From Chengkuizengella axinellae (GTDB lineage: Bacteria; Bacillota; Bacilli; Paenibacillales; KCTC-33759), in the NCBI RefSeq assembly GCF_030730905.1, contig NZ_JAVAMP010000002.1, positions 558,001 through 622,000 on the forward strand: a DNA stretch of 64,000 bases, given 5' to 3'. Within the stretch, counting starts at the first letter, position 1; the number at the start of each line of letters is the position of its first letter. Shown piece by piece: positions 1 to 8,075 of this stretch. Below the pieces are notes generated by a model that saw only the letters and a program-made list of their open reading frames with translations, was not told where the DNA came from and searched no databases. A program made the position numbers and the translations under genes.

Positions 1-2
1 TG

Positions 3-263
3 CAAAAAGACAATATCAATACAGTAAAAGATGAAGTGTTAAATGTACTTTTTTTACCCTACTTACATTTATTTATTGATAAAGACATGTTAAATGAAAG
101 TCAGATTAAGATTGTTAAAGTAACCTTACCAAATTTACAGAATAAACAAAACGTATTTTTTGGCATAGAAGCTAGTTACACTTTAAAACTACTACTGCCA
201 TTTATGAAACGTGAAATTAAGATTCAAAAAAAATCACTTGAAAGAGTATGGATCGGAGGCTGA
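3..263 (+). CDS. C-terminal fragment of a pilus-assembly (TadE-like?) protein, 5' end outside window
   Basis: The frame is open from the first bases of the window, so this is the tail of a longer gene rather than a 75-residue protein starting at the internal GTG at 36. The visible part has no strong motif. It ends in basic, hydrophilic sequence finishing RVWIGG. Seven bases after its stop comes a prepilin peptidase, then an FHA protein, which is the order seen at the end of Tad/Flp pilus loci. A TadE/TadF-like pseudopilin is therefore my best guess, from context rather than from a recognised domain. Confidence 0.5.
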   Translation, partial: QKDNINTVKDEVLNVLFLPYLHLFIDKDMLNESQIKIVKVTLPNLQNKQNVFFGIEASYTLKLLLPFMKREIKIQKKSLERVWIGG

Positions 264-269
264 TTTCAT

Positions 270-782
270 TTGAACCAATTTTATATTTTATTGTTTTTTG
301 TTTTCATTGCCTTTTATACTGACTTCAATACACATAAAATTCCTAATGCTATCACAATTTCGATGATGGTTGTGGGATGGTTATTTCATATTCTTGTGGA
401 TGGTTTTAGTGGAATGTGGTTTTCGATTATAGGTTTTTTAGCTATGCTCTTATTTTTGCTTTTATTATATTTTCTGGGAGCCGTTGCTGCTGGAGATGTG
501 AAGTTTTTTGGAGCTGTTGGAGCTTTGGTAGGTTTGAAAATATCAATATTTATTCTTGTCTATTCTATATTATTTTCTGGGTTGATTGGTTTAGGGGTAT
601 TAATATTTAAAAAAGAGAATTGGTTTCGACTTAAAGCTATATGGTTTGGGGTATTTAGTTTTGTTATTCTTCGCAATGTAAATATGTTAAAAACGATAAA
701 ATCAGAACAATATTTTCGATTTCCTTTTATGCTTGCAGTTTTACCTGCAGTTGTTGTTGTAGGTTATCAGTTGTTATTGTGA
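270..782 (+). CDS. A24 family prepilin peptidase (TadV/CpaA type)
   Basis: Integral membrane aspartyl protease that removes the leader of prepilins at the cytoplasmic face. The 170 residues are almost entirely hydrophobic helices. The first active-site aspartate lies in FYTDFNTHKIPN (about residues 15-26) and the second in the GD motif of VAAGDVKFFGAVGAL (about residue 74). It lacks the N-terminal methyltransferase domain of PilD/ComC, so it belongs to the short TadV/CpaA class, usual for Flp-type pili. The start is TTG with GGAGG at 254-258. It is tightly spaced between the partial upstream gene and the FHA gene, which indicates one operon. Confidence 0.85.
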   Translation: MNQFYILLFFVFIAFYTDFNTHKIPNAITISMMVVGWLFHILVDGFSGMWFSIIGFLAMLLFLLLLYFLGAVAAGDVKFFGAVGALVGLKISIFILVYSILFSGLIGLGVLIFKKENWFRLKAIWFGVFSFVILRNVNMLKTIKSEQYFRFPFMLAVLPAVVVVGYQLLL

Positions 783-799
783 AAGGTGTGAATTAGAAA

Positions 800-2293
800 G
801 TGATGACGGGAATAACTGATGGTACAATCTTAGATTTTAAGTACAATTATATAGAACAAGACGGATATTACATTGCATTGTCAAAGTCTGATTTTAATAG
901 AGATATGCTCTCTAATTTGCAAATGAAAATGATAGAAAACAATGCAGCAAGTCAATTGTTACCTATGAAATTAAATGAATATAATATGAATGTTCAACTT
1001 CTATTTGATTATTCGAATAAGAGAATGTTATCTCAAGAGTTAAGAATGAACCAAATTTCATCTGAACAATTTTATAAAATCATATTACAATTTATTACAA
1101 TAATACATAATCATAAATCATTGTTGTTAAATGAACAAAATTATATTATTCATCCTGATTTTATTTTTGTAGGAAGGAATGTTAATGAAATTTATTTGAC
1201 ATATCTACCTATAAAGGGAACGTTAAATAAAACGTCTGTAATTGAACAAATAAAACAAGTAGTTTTAAATTTATTGGAATATGTTCAAGAGATGAGCGGA
1301 AATGAATTACAAAAACTGCTTATATTATTTAATGAAAGGAATGTTTCATTGGATAGGCTTAGAGAAGAAGTTTTATATATATTCGATTTTAACATAGAAA
1401 AAGATAATAATTTTGAATTTGAAGATATAAATGAAATGAATATTGAGTCCTCAAATGAAAATATAGTATTTAATCAAGAGCACTCTTCACAACATACAGG
1501 TGGATTCTTAGATCAATCAATGCACAAAAGTAAATTCATTCATAAGATCGTAGAATTGTTGGAAGGGAAGAATAGAGCAATAATAATGGCAATTTCAACT
1601 TTAATCATTGCTATAAGTTGGAGAATATATCTTTCTATTTTACTTCCTTTTGTGTTATTTACAGCGATAGGAGTAACTGTTTTTTTAGTTATTATTAACC
1701 TTTTACCATTTTACGTTCGTCATCAAGTCGATCAATCATACTTGGGAAATATAGATGAAAGCAAAGAATCTTCCACAACTCTTGAAAATGAAAACTATAT
1801 TTTTAATAAAACTATAGATTCAATGCAGACTAATCATACGAATGATGATATCTATTTTAAGGAGTTGCCAGAGCATACGACAATTTTAACGCCTATGGAT
1901 CAAACTGTTATTTTAAGTCCATGTAATGTCATTGAATTTAATGAGGCACAACAAAATGAGGTTTATTTAGAGGTGAAAAAATCTCAAAATAATGAAAAAG
2001 AAAACATAAAAGTGAAAGTTAAAAATGACTCTTTTATCATAGGACGTGACGATTCGATTGTTCATTATGTGGTCGATAAAGTAGGTGTATCTAGAGCACA
2101 TATAGAAATTATGAGAAACAATATGGAGGAGTACGAAGTAAAAGATTTAGGTTCAAAAAATGGTAGTTATTTAAATGATGAAAAGTTAATCCCGTATAAA
2201 CCCTATGTAATAAAACATCAAGATTGTATCCGTTTGATTAATATAGACATTATATTTTGTCATGAACAATCATTGCGTAATTTTGTGGTGTAA
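800..2293 (+). CDS. FHA domain membrane protein of the pilus locus (DUF6382-like N-terminus)
   Basis: The 497-residue protein has three parts. A cytoplasmic-looking N-terminal region (about 1-250) resembles the DUF6382 region found in similar Bacillales proteins. A hydrophobic stretch at about 258-305 should form two membrane segments. A C-terminal forkhead-associated domain (about 405-497) shows the phosphothreonine-binding signature: GRDD, then VSRAHIEI, then GSKNGSYLN. FHA domains read Ser/Thr phosphorylation, so this may link a kinase to pilus assembly. It starts 17 bases after the prepilin peptidase. GTG at 800 is directly followed by ATG at 803 and either could be the start. Confidence 0.75.
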   Translation: MMTGITDGTILDFKYNYIEQDGYYIALSKSDFNRDMLSNLQMKMIENNAASQLLPMKLNEYNMNVQLLFDYSNKRMLSQELRMNQISSEQFYKIILQFITIIHNHKSLLLNEQNYIIHPDFIFVGRNVNEIYLTYLPIKGTLNKTSVIEQIKQVVLNLLEYVQEMSGNELQKLLILFNERNVSLDRLREEVLYIFDFNIEKDNNFEFEDINEMNIESSNENIVFNQEHSSQHTGGFLDQSMHKSKFIHKIVELLEGKNRAIIMAISTLIIAISWRIYLSILLPFVLFTAIGVTVFLVIINLLPFYVRHQVDQSYLGNIDESKESSTTLENENYIFNKTIDSMQTNHTNDDIYFKELPEHTTILTPMDQTVILSPCNVIEFNEAQQNEVYLEVKKSQNNEKENIKVKVKNDSFIIGRDDSIVHYVVDKVGVSRAHIEIMRNNMEEYEVKDLGSKNGSYLNDEKLIPYKPYVIKHQDCIRLINIDIIFCHEQSLRNFVV

Positions 2294-2327
2294 AAATAAT
2301 TTTACCAAGTATTCTCTATAAAATAAA

Positions 2328-2352
2328 AGCTTATAAAAAAACTTTATAAGCT
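2328..2352 (-). terminator. Intrinsic terminator of the DUF4083-like gene
   Basis: A perfect 10-bp inverted repeat (2328-2337 and 2343-2352, AGCTTATAAA arms) with a 5-base loop lies directly after the minus-strand stop codon. On the minus strand the stem is followed by a T-rich run. On the plus strand no T-run follows, so it mainly serves the minus-strand gene, although it sits between two convergent genes. Confidence 0.7.
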
Positions 2353-2354
2353 AG

Positions 2355-2567
2355 TTAGTTATTATTTTGTTTTTCAAGTAATTCAATGATTCTGTCAAGC
2401 TTTTTACTAATTTCAGCGTTATGTACTACTTTTGCAGATGAATTAACAAGTAATTTTCGAATAAAAAGAACAAAAGAAACGACAAATAGAATGATTAGTA
2501 AATACAATAATAAAGGTAAAAATGTTATTAAACCTACATCTGCTGATGCTGTAACTGTTAATATCAT
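2355..2567 (-). CDS. Small single-span membrane protein, DUF4083-like
   Basis: This 70-residue protein has one strong transmembrane helix (about 13-37), a short basic segment FIRKLLVNSS, and a charged tail ending ISKKLDRIIELLEKQ that should form a short coiled coil. That layout, with RKLL and LDRIIELLEK, matches the DUF4083 family of Bacillales small membrane proteins, whose function is unknown to me. An excellent ribosome binding site (AAAGGAGAT at about 2575-2583) fixes the start. A terminator follows at once, so it is transcribed alone. Confidence 0.75.
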   Translation of the reverse strand: MILTVTASADVGLITFLPLLLYLLIILFVVSFVLFIRKLLVNSSAKVVHNAEISKKLDRIIELLEKQNNN

Positions 2568-2774
2568 AAATCAAATCTCCTTTTCATGTTCGCTAGGAGT
2601 ACAATAACATATTTAGAATTTTAATAGAAAGATTGAAATAGTGGGAAAAACTAATTCTAGTTTGTTTGGTTTGGTTGTATAACAAGTACTTTTAATTCAT
2701 AATTATGAAGATTTAGTTCAAATACAATTTTTTTTATAATGAATATAAATTTGAATTTTTTTTAACTTTTTATA

Positions 2775-2789
2775 TTGTAAGCGTTACAA
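2775..2789. promoter_or_regulatory. cre-like inverted repeat TTGTAAGCGTTACAA
   Basis: TTGTAA-GCG-TTACAA has perfect 6-bp arms around GCG. It fits the Bacillus cre consensus TGWAARCGNTWNCW with one mismatch, so CcpA or another LacI-family regulator could bind. It lies in the 540-bp gap between a minus-strand small protein (2567) and a plus-strand lipoprotein (3109). No promoter is obvious right beside it, and which gene it controls is unclear. Confidence 0.4.
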
Positions 2790-2919
2790 ATTTGGTCAAT
2801 ATATGTTAATCTAGATCTAAGATATTTTATAAAAATATAATAAATATACAAATTAACATTCTTTTTCTATTTATTTACAAATTGTTTTGTTGAAAGTTTC
2901 CCTCTTAAATAAATCAACT

Positions 2920-3108
2920 TGACATAACTAAAAGTAATAAAGAGAATCTTGCTTTCAGTGGCAGTTATTATAACTCTCGCTGAAAGTTAGATGACCTTAT
3001 CAGGTGAAAATATGCTGTTATCTGTTATTTCCCCTTTGAAGAAAAGGGAGAATTACAGCATGAGAACGTGATTAATTTAAAAGTTTACTTTTGTGTGAAA
3101 GGAGATTT
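2920..3108 (+). promoter_or_regulatory. Promoter and structured 5' leader of the metallo-hydrolase gene
   Basis: A TTGACA hexamer at about 2920 could be the -35 box; the matching -10 is weak. The following leader of about 150 bases is less AT-rich than the rest of the gap. It contains a long stem between GCTTTCAG (about 2951) and CTGAAAGT (about 2982). It also contains a nested hairpin: outer arms GCTGT/ACAGC, inner arms TCCCCTTT/AAAAGGGA, at about 3013-3060. It matches no riboswitch class I can name. The rest of the gap (2568-2919) is plain AT-rich sequence apart from the cre-like repeat. Confidence 0.35.
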
Positions 3109-3834
3109 ATGGTGAAGTTTGTTGAATTAATGAAATCGATGTCATTATTATTGGTGATCTCTAGTATCCTCACCATGTTAACGGGATGCAACATAACGGT
3201 AAATTCAAGTAAAACTCTTGCAACACTTGAATATTTGGGACATTCTAGTGTAAAAATAATAACAGCTGAAGGTAAGGTTGTTTATATTGATCCTTGGGCA
3301 GGAGATAATTATGATCAACCAGCAGATATTATTCTAGTTACTCATTTTCACTATGATCATTCTGATATAGAGAAAGTAGAGACTAAAAAAAGCACAATAT
3401 ATATTGATCCCGATTATAATTTTAAGGAAAATGAAATTAAGAGTGGATTCCCTGGACATTCTATTGAAGTGGAGGGTATAAAAATTCACGCTGTAGCCGC
3501 CTATAATGAATTCCATGAGAAAGAGGAATCCTTTGGCTACATATTAGAAATTGGGGATGTTCTTTTATATCATGCTGGAGACACATCTATGATTGATGAG
3601 ATGAAAGAGCTATCTGACTTAAACCTTACCTATGCTTTGCTGCCAATTGATGGAGTATACAATATGGGACCAGAGGAAGCAGTAAAAGTGGCAAAAAAAT
3701 TAAACGCAAAAAAAGTAATTCCAATCAGCACGGGGGAAGATGGTTTTTATAATGAAGACACGATTAGAATGTTTAAGGCTGAAAATAAAGAAGTGTTGAA
3801 ACCGGGAGATAAGATTGAATTAATTAGTGATTAA
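3109..3834 (+). CDS. Metallo-beta-lactamase-fold lipoprotein (UPF0173-like metal-dependent hydrolase)
   Basis: The N-terminus has a signal peptide ending in lipobox LTGC, so the protein should be anchored outside the membrane. The body is a compact metallo-beta-lactamase fold close to the UPF0173 family: LEYLGHSSV at the start, the metal motif THFHYDHSD (HxHxDH) around residue 84, HAGDTSM for the bridging aspartate, and a C-terminal ISTG segment. UPF0173 proteins are normally cytoplasmic, so a lipoprotein form is a little unusual. The substrate is unknown. AAAGGAGA at 3098-3105 supports a start at ATG 3109 or GTG 3112 rather than TTG 3091. Confidence 0.8.
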   Translation: MVKFVELMKSMSLLLVISSILTMLTGCNITVNSSKTLATLEYLGHSSVKIITAEGKVVYIDPWAGDNYDQPADIILVTHFHYDHSDIEKVETKKSTIYIDPDYNFKENEIKSGFPGHSIEVEGIKIHAVAAYNEFHEKEESFGYILEIGDVLLYHAGDTSMIDEMKELSDLNLTYALLPIDGVYNMGPEEAVKVAKKLNAKKVIPISTGEDGFYNEDTIRMFKAENKEVLKPGDKIELISD

Positions 3835-3870
3835 TATATTCATTCTTAAATATATATAAATAGTTATGGA

Positions 3871-3916
3871 GTGCCATCATTGTATTTAAAGAAGAATCAA
3901 TGGTGGCACTTTTTTG
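3871..3916 (+). terminator. Intrinsic terminator after the metallo-hydrolase
   Basis: A 12-bp stem (GTGCCATCATTG at 3871-3882 pairing with CAATGGTGGCAC at 3898-3909, one G-T pair) is followed by six T. It separates the plus-strand lipoprotein from the convergent MFS gene. Confidence 0.85.
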
Positions 3917-3922
3917 TCAAGA

Positions 3923-5155
3923 CTAGTGAAAATGCATATGATTTTTTTTAGTTTTAGTTAACTTTTCAGAGCTTTTGAATGTTAGTTTTGTGCTTATCAA
4001 TGCACTTATTAGCGTTATCGATCCAGCTATAAGAAATGCATTGATTAATGATGTTGCTACCATTAAAGGTCCTGCTAGCGCTGAACCTATCAACATACCG
4101 CCTATAAATAGTGGTGTCAAAATTCCATTTGCTCTACCAATGAATTTTTCATCAACCATTTTGATGACAAGCATTCCTAGCGTAGTTTGCCATAATGCTA
4201 AAAGAAAACCTGTTAAAAACCTCATAGTACTAGTAAGTGCAATCCATACTGATAAAACTTCGATTATAAGTGTTACGGATAAAAAACAAAGCGCTCCAAC
4301 AATTACCATTTTTATATTCATTTTATTGGCCAGAATAGAAGCGGAGATGCTTCCCAATAACATGCCTATGCCAGCAAGAATGTAAAACCACTGCAAATTC
4401 TCCTTCTCTAAACCTAACCTTTCTATAATGATGAAAACATCTAATGGATGTACAATGCCTGCACTTAAGCCGATAATCCCAAAAGTAATTGCAATAATAA
4501 CCAAGTTTTTGGAGTGTATTACATAGTGGAAACCATCCTGCATTTCATTTATTAAGTTAGAATGTTGTTTATGTGCTGCATCCTTTTTAAAGTTGGGAAG
4601 GAAGAGTAATGAAAAAGCAGAAATTAAAAATGCAATCATGATACTAATTAGAGAAGCTTGAATGCCCAACCAACTATAGATTAACGTTCCGATGACTGGT
4701 CCGATAATAAGGAATAAAGCAACTAGACTTTGTGTAATTCCGATTGCTGGCGCGATCAACTTCTCTGGTATATGTTTTTTTATCATGATGGATGTAGAGG
4801 GCTGTGAGATTTGACTAACAACACTAGAAACAAGTGTGGCAAAAAATATAGCCTGCCAGTTTCCGCCTGTTACAAAAAATATGATGACGAGTAAAGAAAT
4901 TGCACTGGCTAAATCACCATAAATCATTGCTTTTTTTGGGTTCCATCGATCTGCTAATGTACCACCAATAAATGAGAATAGAAAGATTGGTGTATATTCT
5001 ATAACCGTTAATAAAGAAACGTAGATAGGACTATCGTTTGTTTTTTCCATAATAAAAAACAGCAAGGCTATGTTTCGAATCCAAATGGCAGTTTGTTGAA
5101 TGATGTCAGATAAAATAAGGATCATAAGGACTTTATTTTTTAATAAGTCATGCAC
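3923..5155 (-). CDS. MFS transporter, MefA/MFS_3-type drug exporter
   Basis: The 410-residue membrane protein should have 12 transmembrane helices. The loop after the second helix carries the MFS motif GGTLADRWNPKKAMIYGD (about residues 59-76). The overall pattern, including the long central loop near residue 195, resembles the MFS_3 macrolide/enterobactin exporter group. Its substrate cannot be read from sequence. It is divergent from a TetR gene at 5343 with a shared 190-bp control region, so it is probably the main target of that repressor. GGAGG lies about 9 bases ahead of the ATG. Confidence 0.8.
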   Translation of the reverse strand: MHDLLKNKVLMILILSDIIQQTAIWIRNIALLFFIMEKTNDSPIYVSLLTVIEYTPIFLFSFIGGTLADRWNPKKAMIYGDLASAISLLVIIFFVTGGNWQAIFFATLVSSVVSQISQPSTSIMIKKHIPEKLIAPAIGITQSLVALFLIIGPVIGTLIYSWLGIQASLISIMIAFLISAFSLLFLPNFKKDAAHKQHSNLINEMQDGFHYVIHSKNLVIIAITFGIIGLSAGIVHPLDVFIIIERLGLEKENLQWFYILAGIGMLLGSISASILANKMNIKMVIVGALCFLSVTLIIEVLSVWIALTSTMRFLTGFLLALWQTTLGMLVIKMVDEKFIGRANGILTPLFIGGMLIGSALAGPLMVATSLINAFLIAGSITLISALISTKLTFKSSEKLTKTKKNHMHFH

Positions 5156-5213
5156 GTTTTAACCTCCAATGTTCATTTTTTATAACATAAAAATATATGT
5201 TGGGGTGTTATTT

Positions 5214-5247
5214 GATATTGAACAATGTATTCAATATCGACTATAAT
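5214..5247 (+). promoter_or_regulatory. TetR-gene promoter with overlapping 25-bp operator
   Basis: GATATTGAA (5214-5222) and TTCAATATC (5230-5238) are perfect 9-bp inverted arms with a 7-base spacer. A promoter TTGAAC (5218-5223), 18-bp spacer, TATAAT (5242-5247) reads into the TetR gene, so the palindrome covers the -35 box and spacer. This is what an autoregulatory TetR operator would look like. The MFS promoter on the other strand must lie in the same gap. Confidence 0.65.
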
Positions 5248-5342
5248 GTACATAAAGAGATATAACAATAATCAATATAGCTTGTATTGTTCATAAAGAA
5301 ATAGATTCATTTAAAATGATCATTAAAATGGGAGGATTCTTC

Positions 5343-5921
5343 GTGAAAGAACAAAAAAAAGACAGAAGAGTTCAAAGGACGAGAAACTTGTTGCACGAGG
5401 CGCTTCAAGATCTTATGGTAGAGAAAGGTTACGAAGCGATCACTGTCCAAGATTTAATTGATCGAGCGAATATCGGTCGATCAACCTTTTATTCTCATTT
5501 TGTGGATAAGGAAGAGCTGCTTGCTGAAAATGTAAATATATTAAGTGAATTACTAAAAGAGCAAATCGATAAAAGTGAAACTAAAAAAACGGAAGTGTTT
5601 CGATTTAAATTTAGTTTAAGTTTTTTAAAACATGTACAAGAGAGTAAACATTTGTGGAAGGCAACGGTTGCACCAAGCGGAATGTTTGTTCTACATCATA
5701 TCAAACGAGTAATTTCAGATTTAGTTCAAGAAGAAATATTAATATCTAACTATTCTAATTCATCCTTAATTCCTCAAGACATAGCGGTAGATTTTGTAGT
5801 AAATACCTTGATGAGTCTTATTCATTGGTGGATGAATGGGGAAGAACATATACAAGTATCTGCTGTTGATGTAGATGAGATGTTTCATCGGTTAGTTTTA
5901 TCGGGATTAGATTTAAGATAG
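5343..5921 (+). CDS. TetR/AcrR family transcriptional regulator
   Basis: The N-terminal 60 residues are a typical TetR DNA-binding domain: RTRNLLHEALQDLMVEKGYEAITVQDLIDRA, then the recognition helix region NIGRSTFYSHFVDKEEL. The C-terminal ligand domain is not recognisable beyond the usual helices. GTG at 5343 is preferred because GGAGG at 5331-5335 sits 7 bases ahead; the longer frame from 5316 would have no ribosome binding site. It likely represses itself and the divergent MFS exporter through the palindrome at 5214-5238. A DinB-like gene follows after 24 bases and may be co-transcribed. Confidence 0.85.
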   Translation: MKEQKKDRRVQRTRNLLHEALQDLMVEKGYEAITVQDLIDRANIGRSTFYSHFVDKEELLAENVNILSELLKEQIDKSETKKTEVFRFKFSLSFLKHVQESKHLWKATVAPSGMFVLHHIKRVISDLVQEEILISNYSNSSLIPQDIAVDFVVNTLMSLIHWWMNGEEHIQVSAVDVDEMFHRLVLSGLDLR

Positions 5922-5945
5922 TAATGATTTAGGAGGATGATAAAT

Positions 5946-6482
5946 ATGAGCAGCATTGGAAAACTTTATTTAGAAACCGTTCTTCACAATTTTGAAGGAA
6001 TGAAATTATTGGGTGAAAAATCAATTACGCAAGTAAAAGAAGAACAAATCAATTTTTCGGAAAATGAAGATTCGAACAGTATTGCGATTATTGTAAAACA
6101 TTTGAATGGGAATATGAAATCAAGGTGGGAGAATTTTTTAGCATCAGATGGAGAGAGTACTGGGAGAGATCGTGATCAGGAGTTTGAAGGGAAGATAGAT
6201 ACTAAGGAAGAATTATTATCGGTCTGGAACGAAGGTTGGGCATTTGTTTTTGACGCGATTCGCGACTTAAATGAAAGTGATTTAAATAAAACGATCACGA
6301 TACGAAGTCAATCTCTTAGTGTATTGCAGGCGATTCAAAGACAAATTTCACATTACTCCTATCATATAGGTCAGATTGTATACATATCAAAACAACTTTC
6401 AGATTCATGGAACTCATTAAGCATACCTAGAGGACAATCAAAGGAATTTAATAAACAAATGATGAATAGAAATAAAAATTAA
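5946..6482 (+). CDS. DinB superfamily protein (DUF1572-like)
   Basis: A protein of about 178 residues with the four-helix DinB/YfiT layout. The likely metal ligands are a histidine in IVKHLNGN (near residue 45) and a paired motif HYSYHIGQIVYI near residue 140. This matches the DUF1572 group. DinB proteins are thought to be metal-dependent thiol-linked enzymes, some using bacillithiol, but the reaction here is unknown. AGGAGG at 5931-5936 overlaps the upstream ATG at 5937, so ATG 5946 is the real start. Confidence 0.75.
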   Translation: MSSIGKLYLETVLHNFEGMKLLGEKSITQVKEEQINFSENEDSNSIAIIVKHLNGNMKSRWENFLASDGESTGRDRDQEFEGKIDTKEELLSVWNEGWAFVFDAIRDLNESDLNKTITIRSQSLSVLQAIQRQISHYSYHIGQIVYISKQLSDSWNSLSIPRGQSKEFNKQMMNRNKN

Positions 6483-6554
6483 GGTTTAATGGAATTACTT
6501 GAAGAATTCATGATAAATAGTGAATATTGCCTACAAATGAATGGAGGTCTATTT

Positions 6555-7232
6555 TTGAAATTATTAAAATGTAAATTCACCACAACTTCAACTCATAAAT
6601 CTTCATTGAATTATTTGTTGTCTTTACCTAGAGAATATGATAATTCTAATAAAAATTGGCCACTTATTCTCTTTCTTCATGGCGTTGGAGAAAGAGGAGA
6701 GAATCTTGAGATTGTAAAGAAACATGGAATTCCCAAAATTGTAAGTGAGAAAGAAGATTTCCCTTTTATTACGGTTTCACCACAATGTCCAGAAGATTCG
6801 ATATGGGATAGGGAGTTGGAAATCTTGTATCAGTTGATCCAGGACATAGTTAAAAACTATGATATAGACGTTTCTAGAATATATTTAACAGGTATCAGCA
6901 TGGGTGGATATGGAACTTGGTGTTTAGCAGATAAATACCCGTCATTGTTTGCGGCATTAATCCCAATTTGTGGTGTGTCTTTACCTTTGGCAAAATTTCG
7001 AAGCGGTATGCCTCAATTAAAAAACACACCAGTTTGGGTGTTTCATGGCGCCAAGGATGATGCAGTTCCCATCCATCACTCGGAAGAGATGGTTAAGTTG
7101 CTGCACCATGTTGGAGGTAAGGTGAAATTTACAATATACCCTCACCTGGGTCATGATTCATGGACGAGAACGTATGAAAATGAAGAAATATACGATTGGT
7201 TATTAAATCAATTGAATGAAGAGTTTGCATGA
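6555..7232 (+). CDS. Alpha/beta hydrolase, esterase of the dienelactone/prolyl-oligopeptidase type
   Basis: About 225 residues with an alpha/beta hydrolase fold. LILFLHGVGERGEN forms the oxyanion region, TGISMGGYGTW carries the nucleophile serine, GAKDDAVPIHHS carries the acid, and LGHDSW the histidine. This is the pattern of feruloyl-esterase-like or phospholipase/carboxylesterase family proteins, often related to PHB-depolymerase-type esterases. GGAGG at 6543-6547 points to TTG 6555 as start. Its 3' end overlaps that of the minus-strand peptidase S51 gene by 25 bases. Confidence 0.75.
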   Translation: MKLLKCKFTTTSTHKSSLNYLLSLPREYDNSNKNWPLILFLHGVGERGENLEIVKKHGIPKIVSEKEDFPFITVSPQCPEDSIWDRELEILYQLIQDIVKNYDIDVSRIYLTGISMGGYGTWCLADKYPSLFAALIPICGVSLPLAKFRSGMPQLKNTPVWVFHGAKDDAVPIHHSEEMVKLLHHVGGKVKFTIYPHLGHDSWTRTYENEEIYDWLLNQLNEEFA

Positions 7233-7885
7233 ACTTTTACCACACGATCATTAATAATAGAATAAACTCCGTACCCTTCTGTGTCTGCAAGTGATCCATT
7301 TAGTAAATATACACACGTTTTTTCGTCTATGCCATAATTGACATGAGTATTAAACTTCTTTACTGCTTCTCTTAGATGGTTTTGATCCTTCCATTGAGTA
7401 AAATGTACGGCTAATAAAATGTCTGAGACTAACCCTAAACCTTTTCTATGCTGAAATTCTTTCAAAACATTATCTTTAGCAGATAGAATACATTCCTCTG
7501 GACTGATTAATGCTCCAGCGGAAAAACCAGCTACAGGAATACTATCCTCGTATTTTTGCTTAATCACATCAGCGATAGGTGTATCGACGATGTAATCTGC
7601 ATATAAATTCGTATCTCCACCGCCAATGACAATTCCAGAACTGTTTTCTATACATTTTAAAACCTTATTAATTGGGGTAGAAGGAAGAGGTGCGATTTGG
7701 ATATCTTTTACCCCTAATTGGAATAAACTATCTGTATAGTTTGTTATGTATTGCTCCCAACCCTCTCGTTCAACAACTAACAGAGAGATCGGGGCATCCT
7801 TTTTTGTTGTTTCTTGTACAAATTTCCTTGCCATTCTTTTAGTGAATGGAGGTCCTCCTCCAAATAAAAATAAATGTTTGTCCAT
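7208..7885 (-). CDS. Peptidase S51 family protein (peptidase E-like, class I amidotransferase fold)
   Basis: About 225 residues. The sequence starts LFLFGGGPPFTKRMARKF and contains GIVIGGGDTNLYAD, followed by the nucleophile elbow VAGFSAGALIS typical of peptidase S51 (catalytic serine in GxSAG). Family members include the dipeptidase PepE and cyanophycinase; this one is closest in feel to Bacillus peptidase-E-like proteins of unknown substrate. The start is taken as the ATG at 7885, since no ribosome binding site supports the longer frame from 7936. Confidence 0.7.
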   Translation of the reverse strand: MDKHLFLFGGGPPFTKRMARKFVQETTKKDAPISLLVVEREGWEQYITNYTDSLFQLGVKDIQIAPLPSTPINKVLKCIENSSGIVIGGGDTNLYADYIVDTPIADVIKQKYEDSIPVAGFSAGALISPEECILSAKDNVLKEFQHRKGLGLVSDILLAVHFTQWKDQNHLREAVKKFNTHVNYGIDEKTCVYLLNGSLADTEGYGVYSIINDRVVKVHANSSFN

Positions 7886-8075
7886 AAAACACTCTCTTTT
7901 CTTTATAACATCAGAATTAACATCTTGGATAGACATTGATATGAGTTTTTGTTATTGGAGTATTATAACAAATTAATATTTTTTGACAATAAAAATGTAA
8001 AAATGAAGGGTGTTGGACTTCAACTGCGTCTAAACATAGTAAATGAAGTGGATTAGTTTTATTAGGAGGGTATTT

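Noticed and set aside
2386-2607. Plus-strand ORF of 73 codons
   Set aside because: It lies opposite the DUF4083-like gene, which has a near-perfect ribosome binding site and family-like sequence. The plus-strand frame has no ribosome binding site and looks like a shadow.
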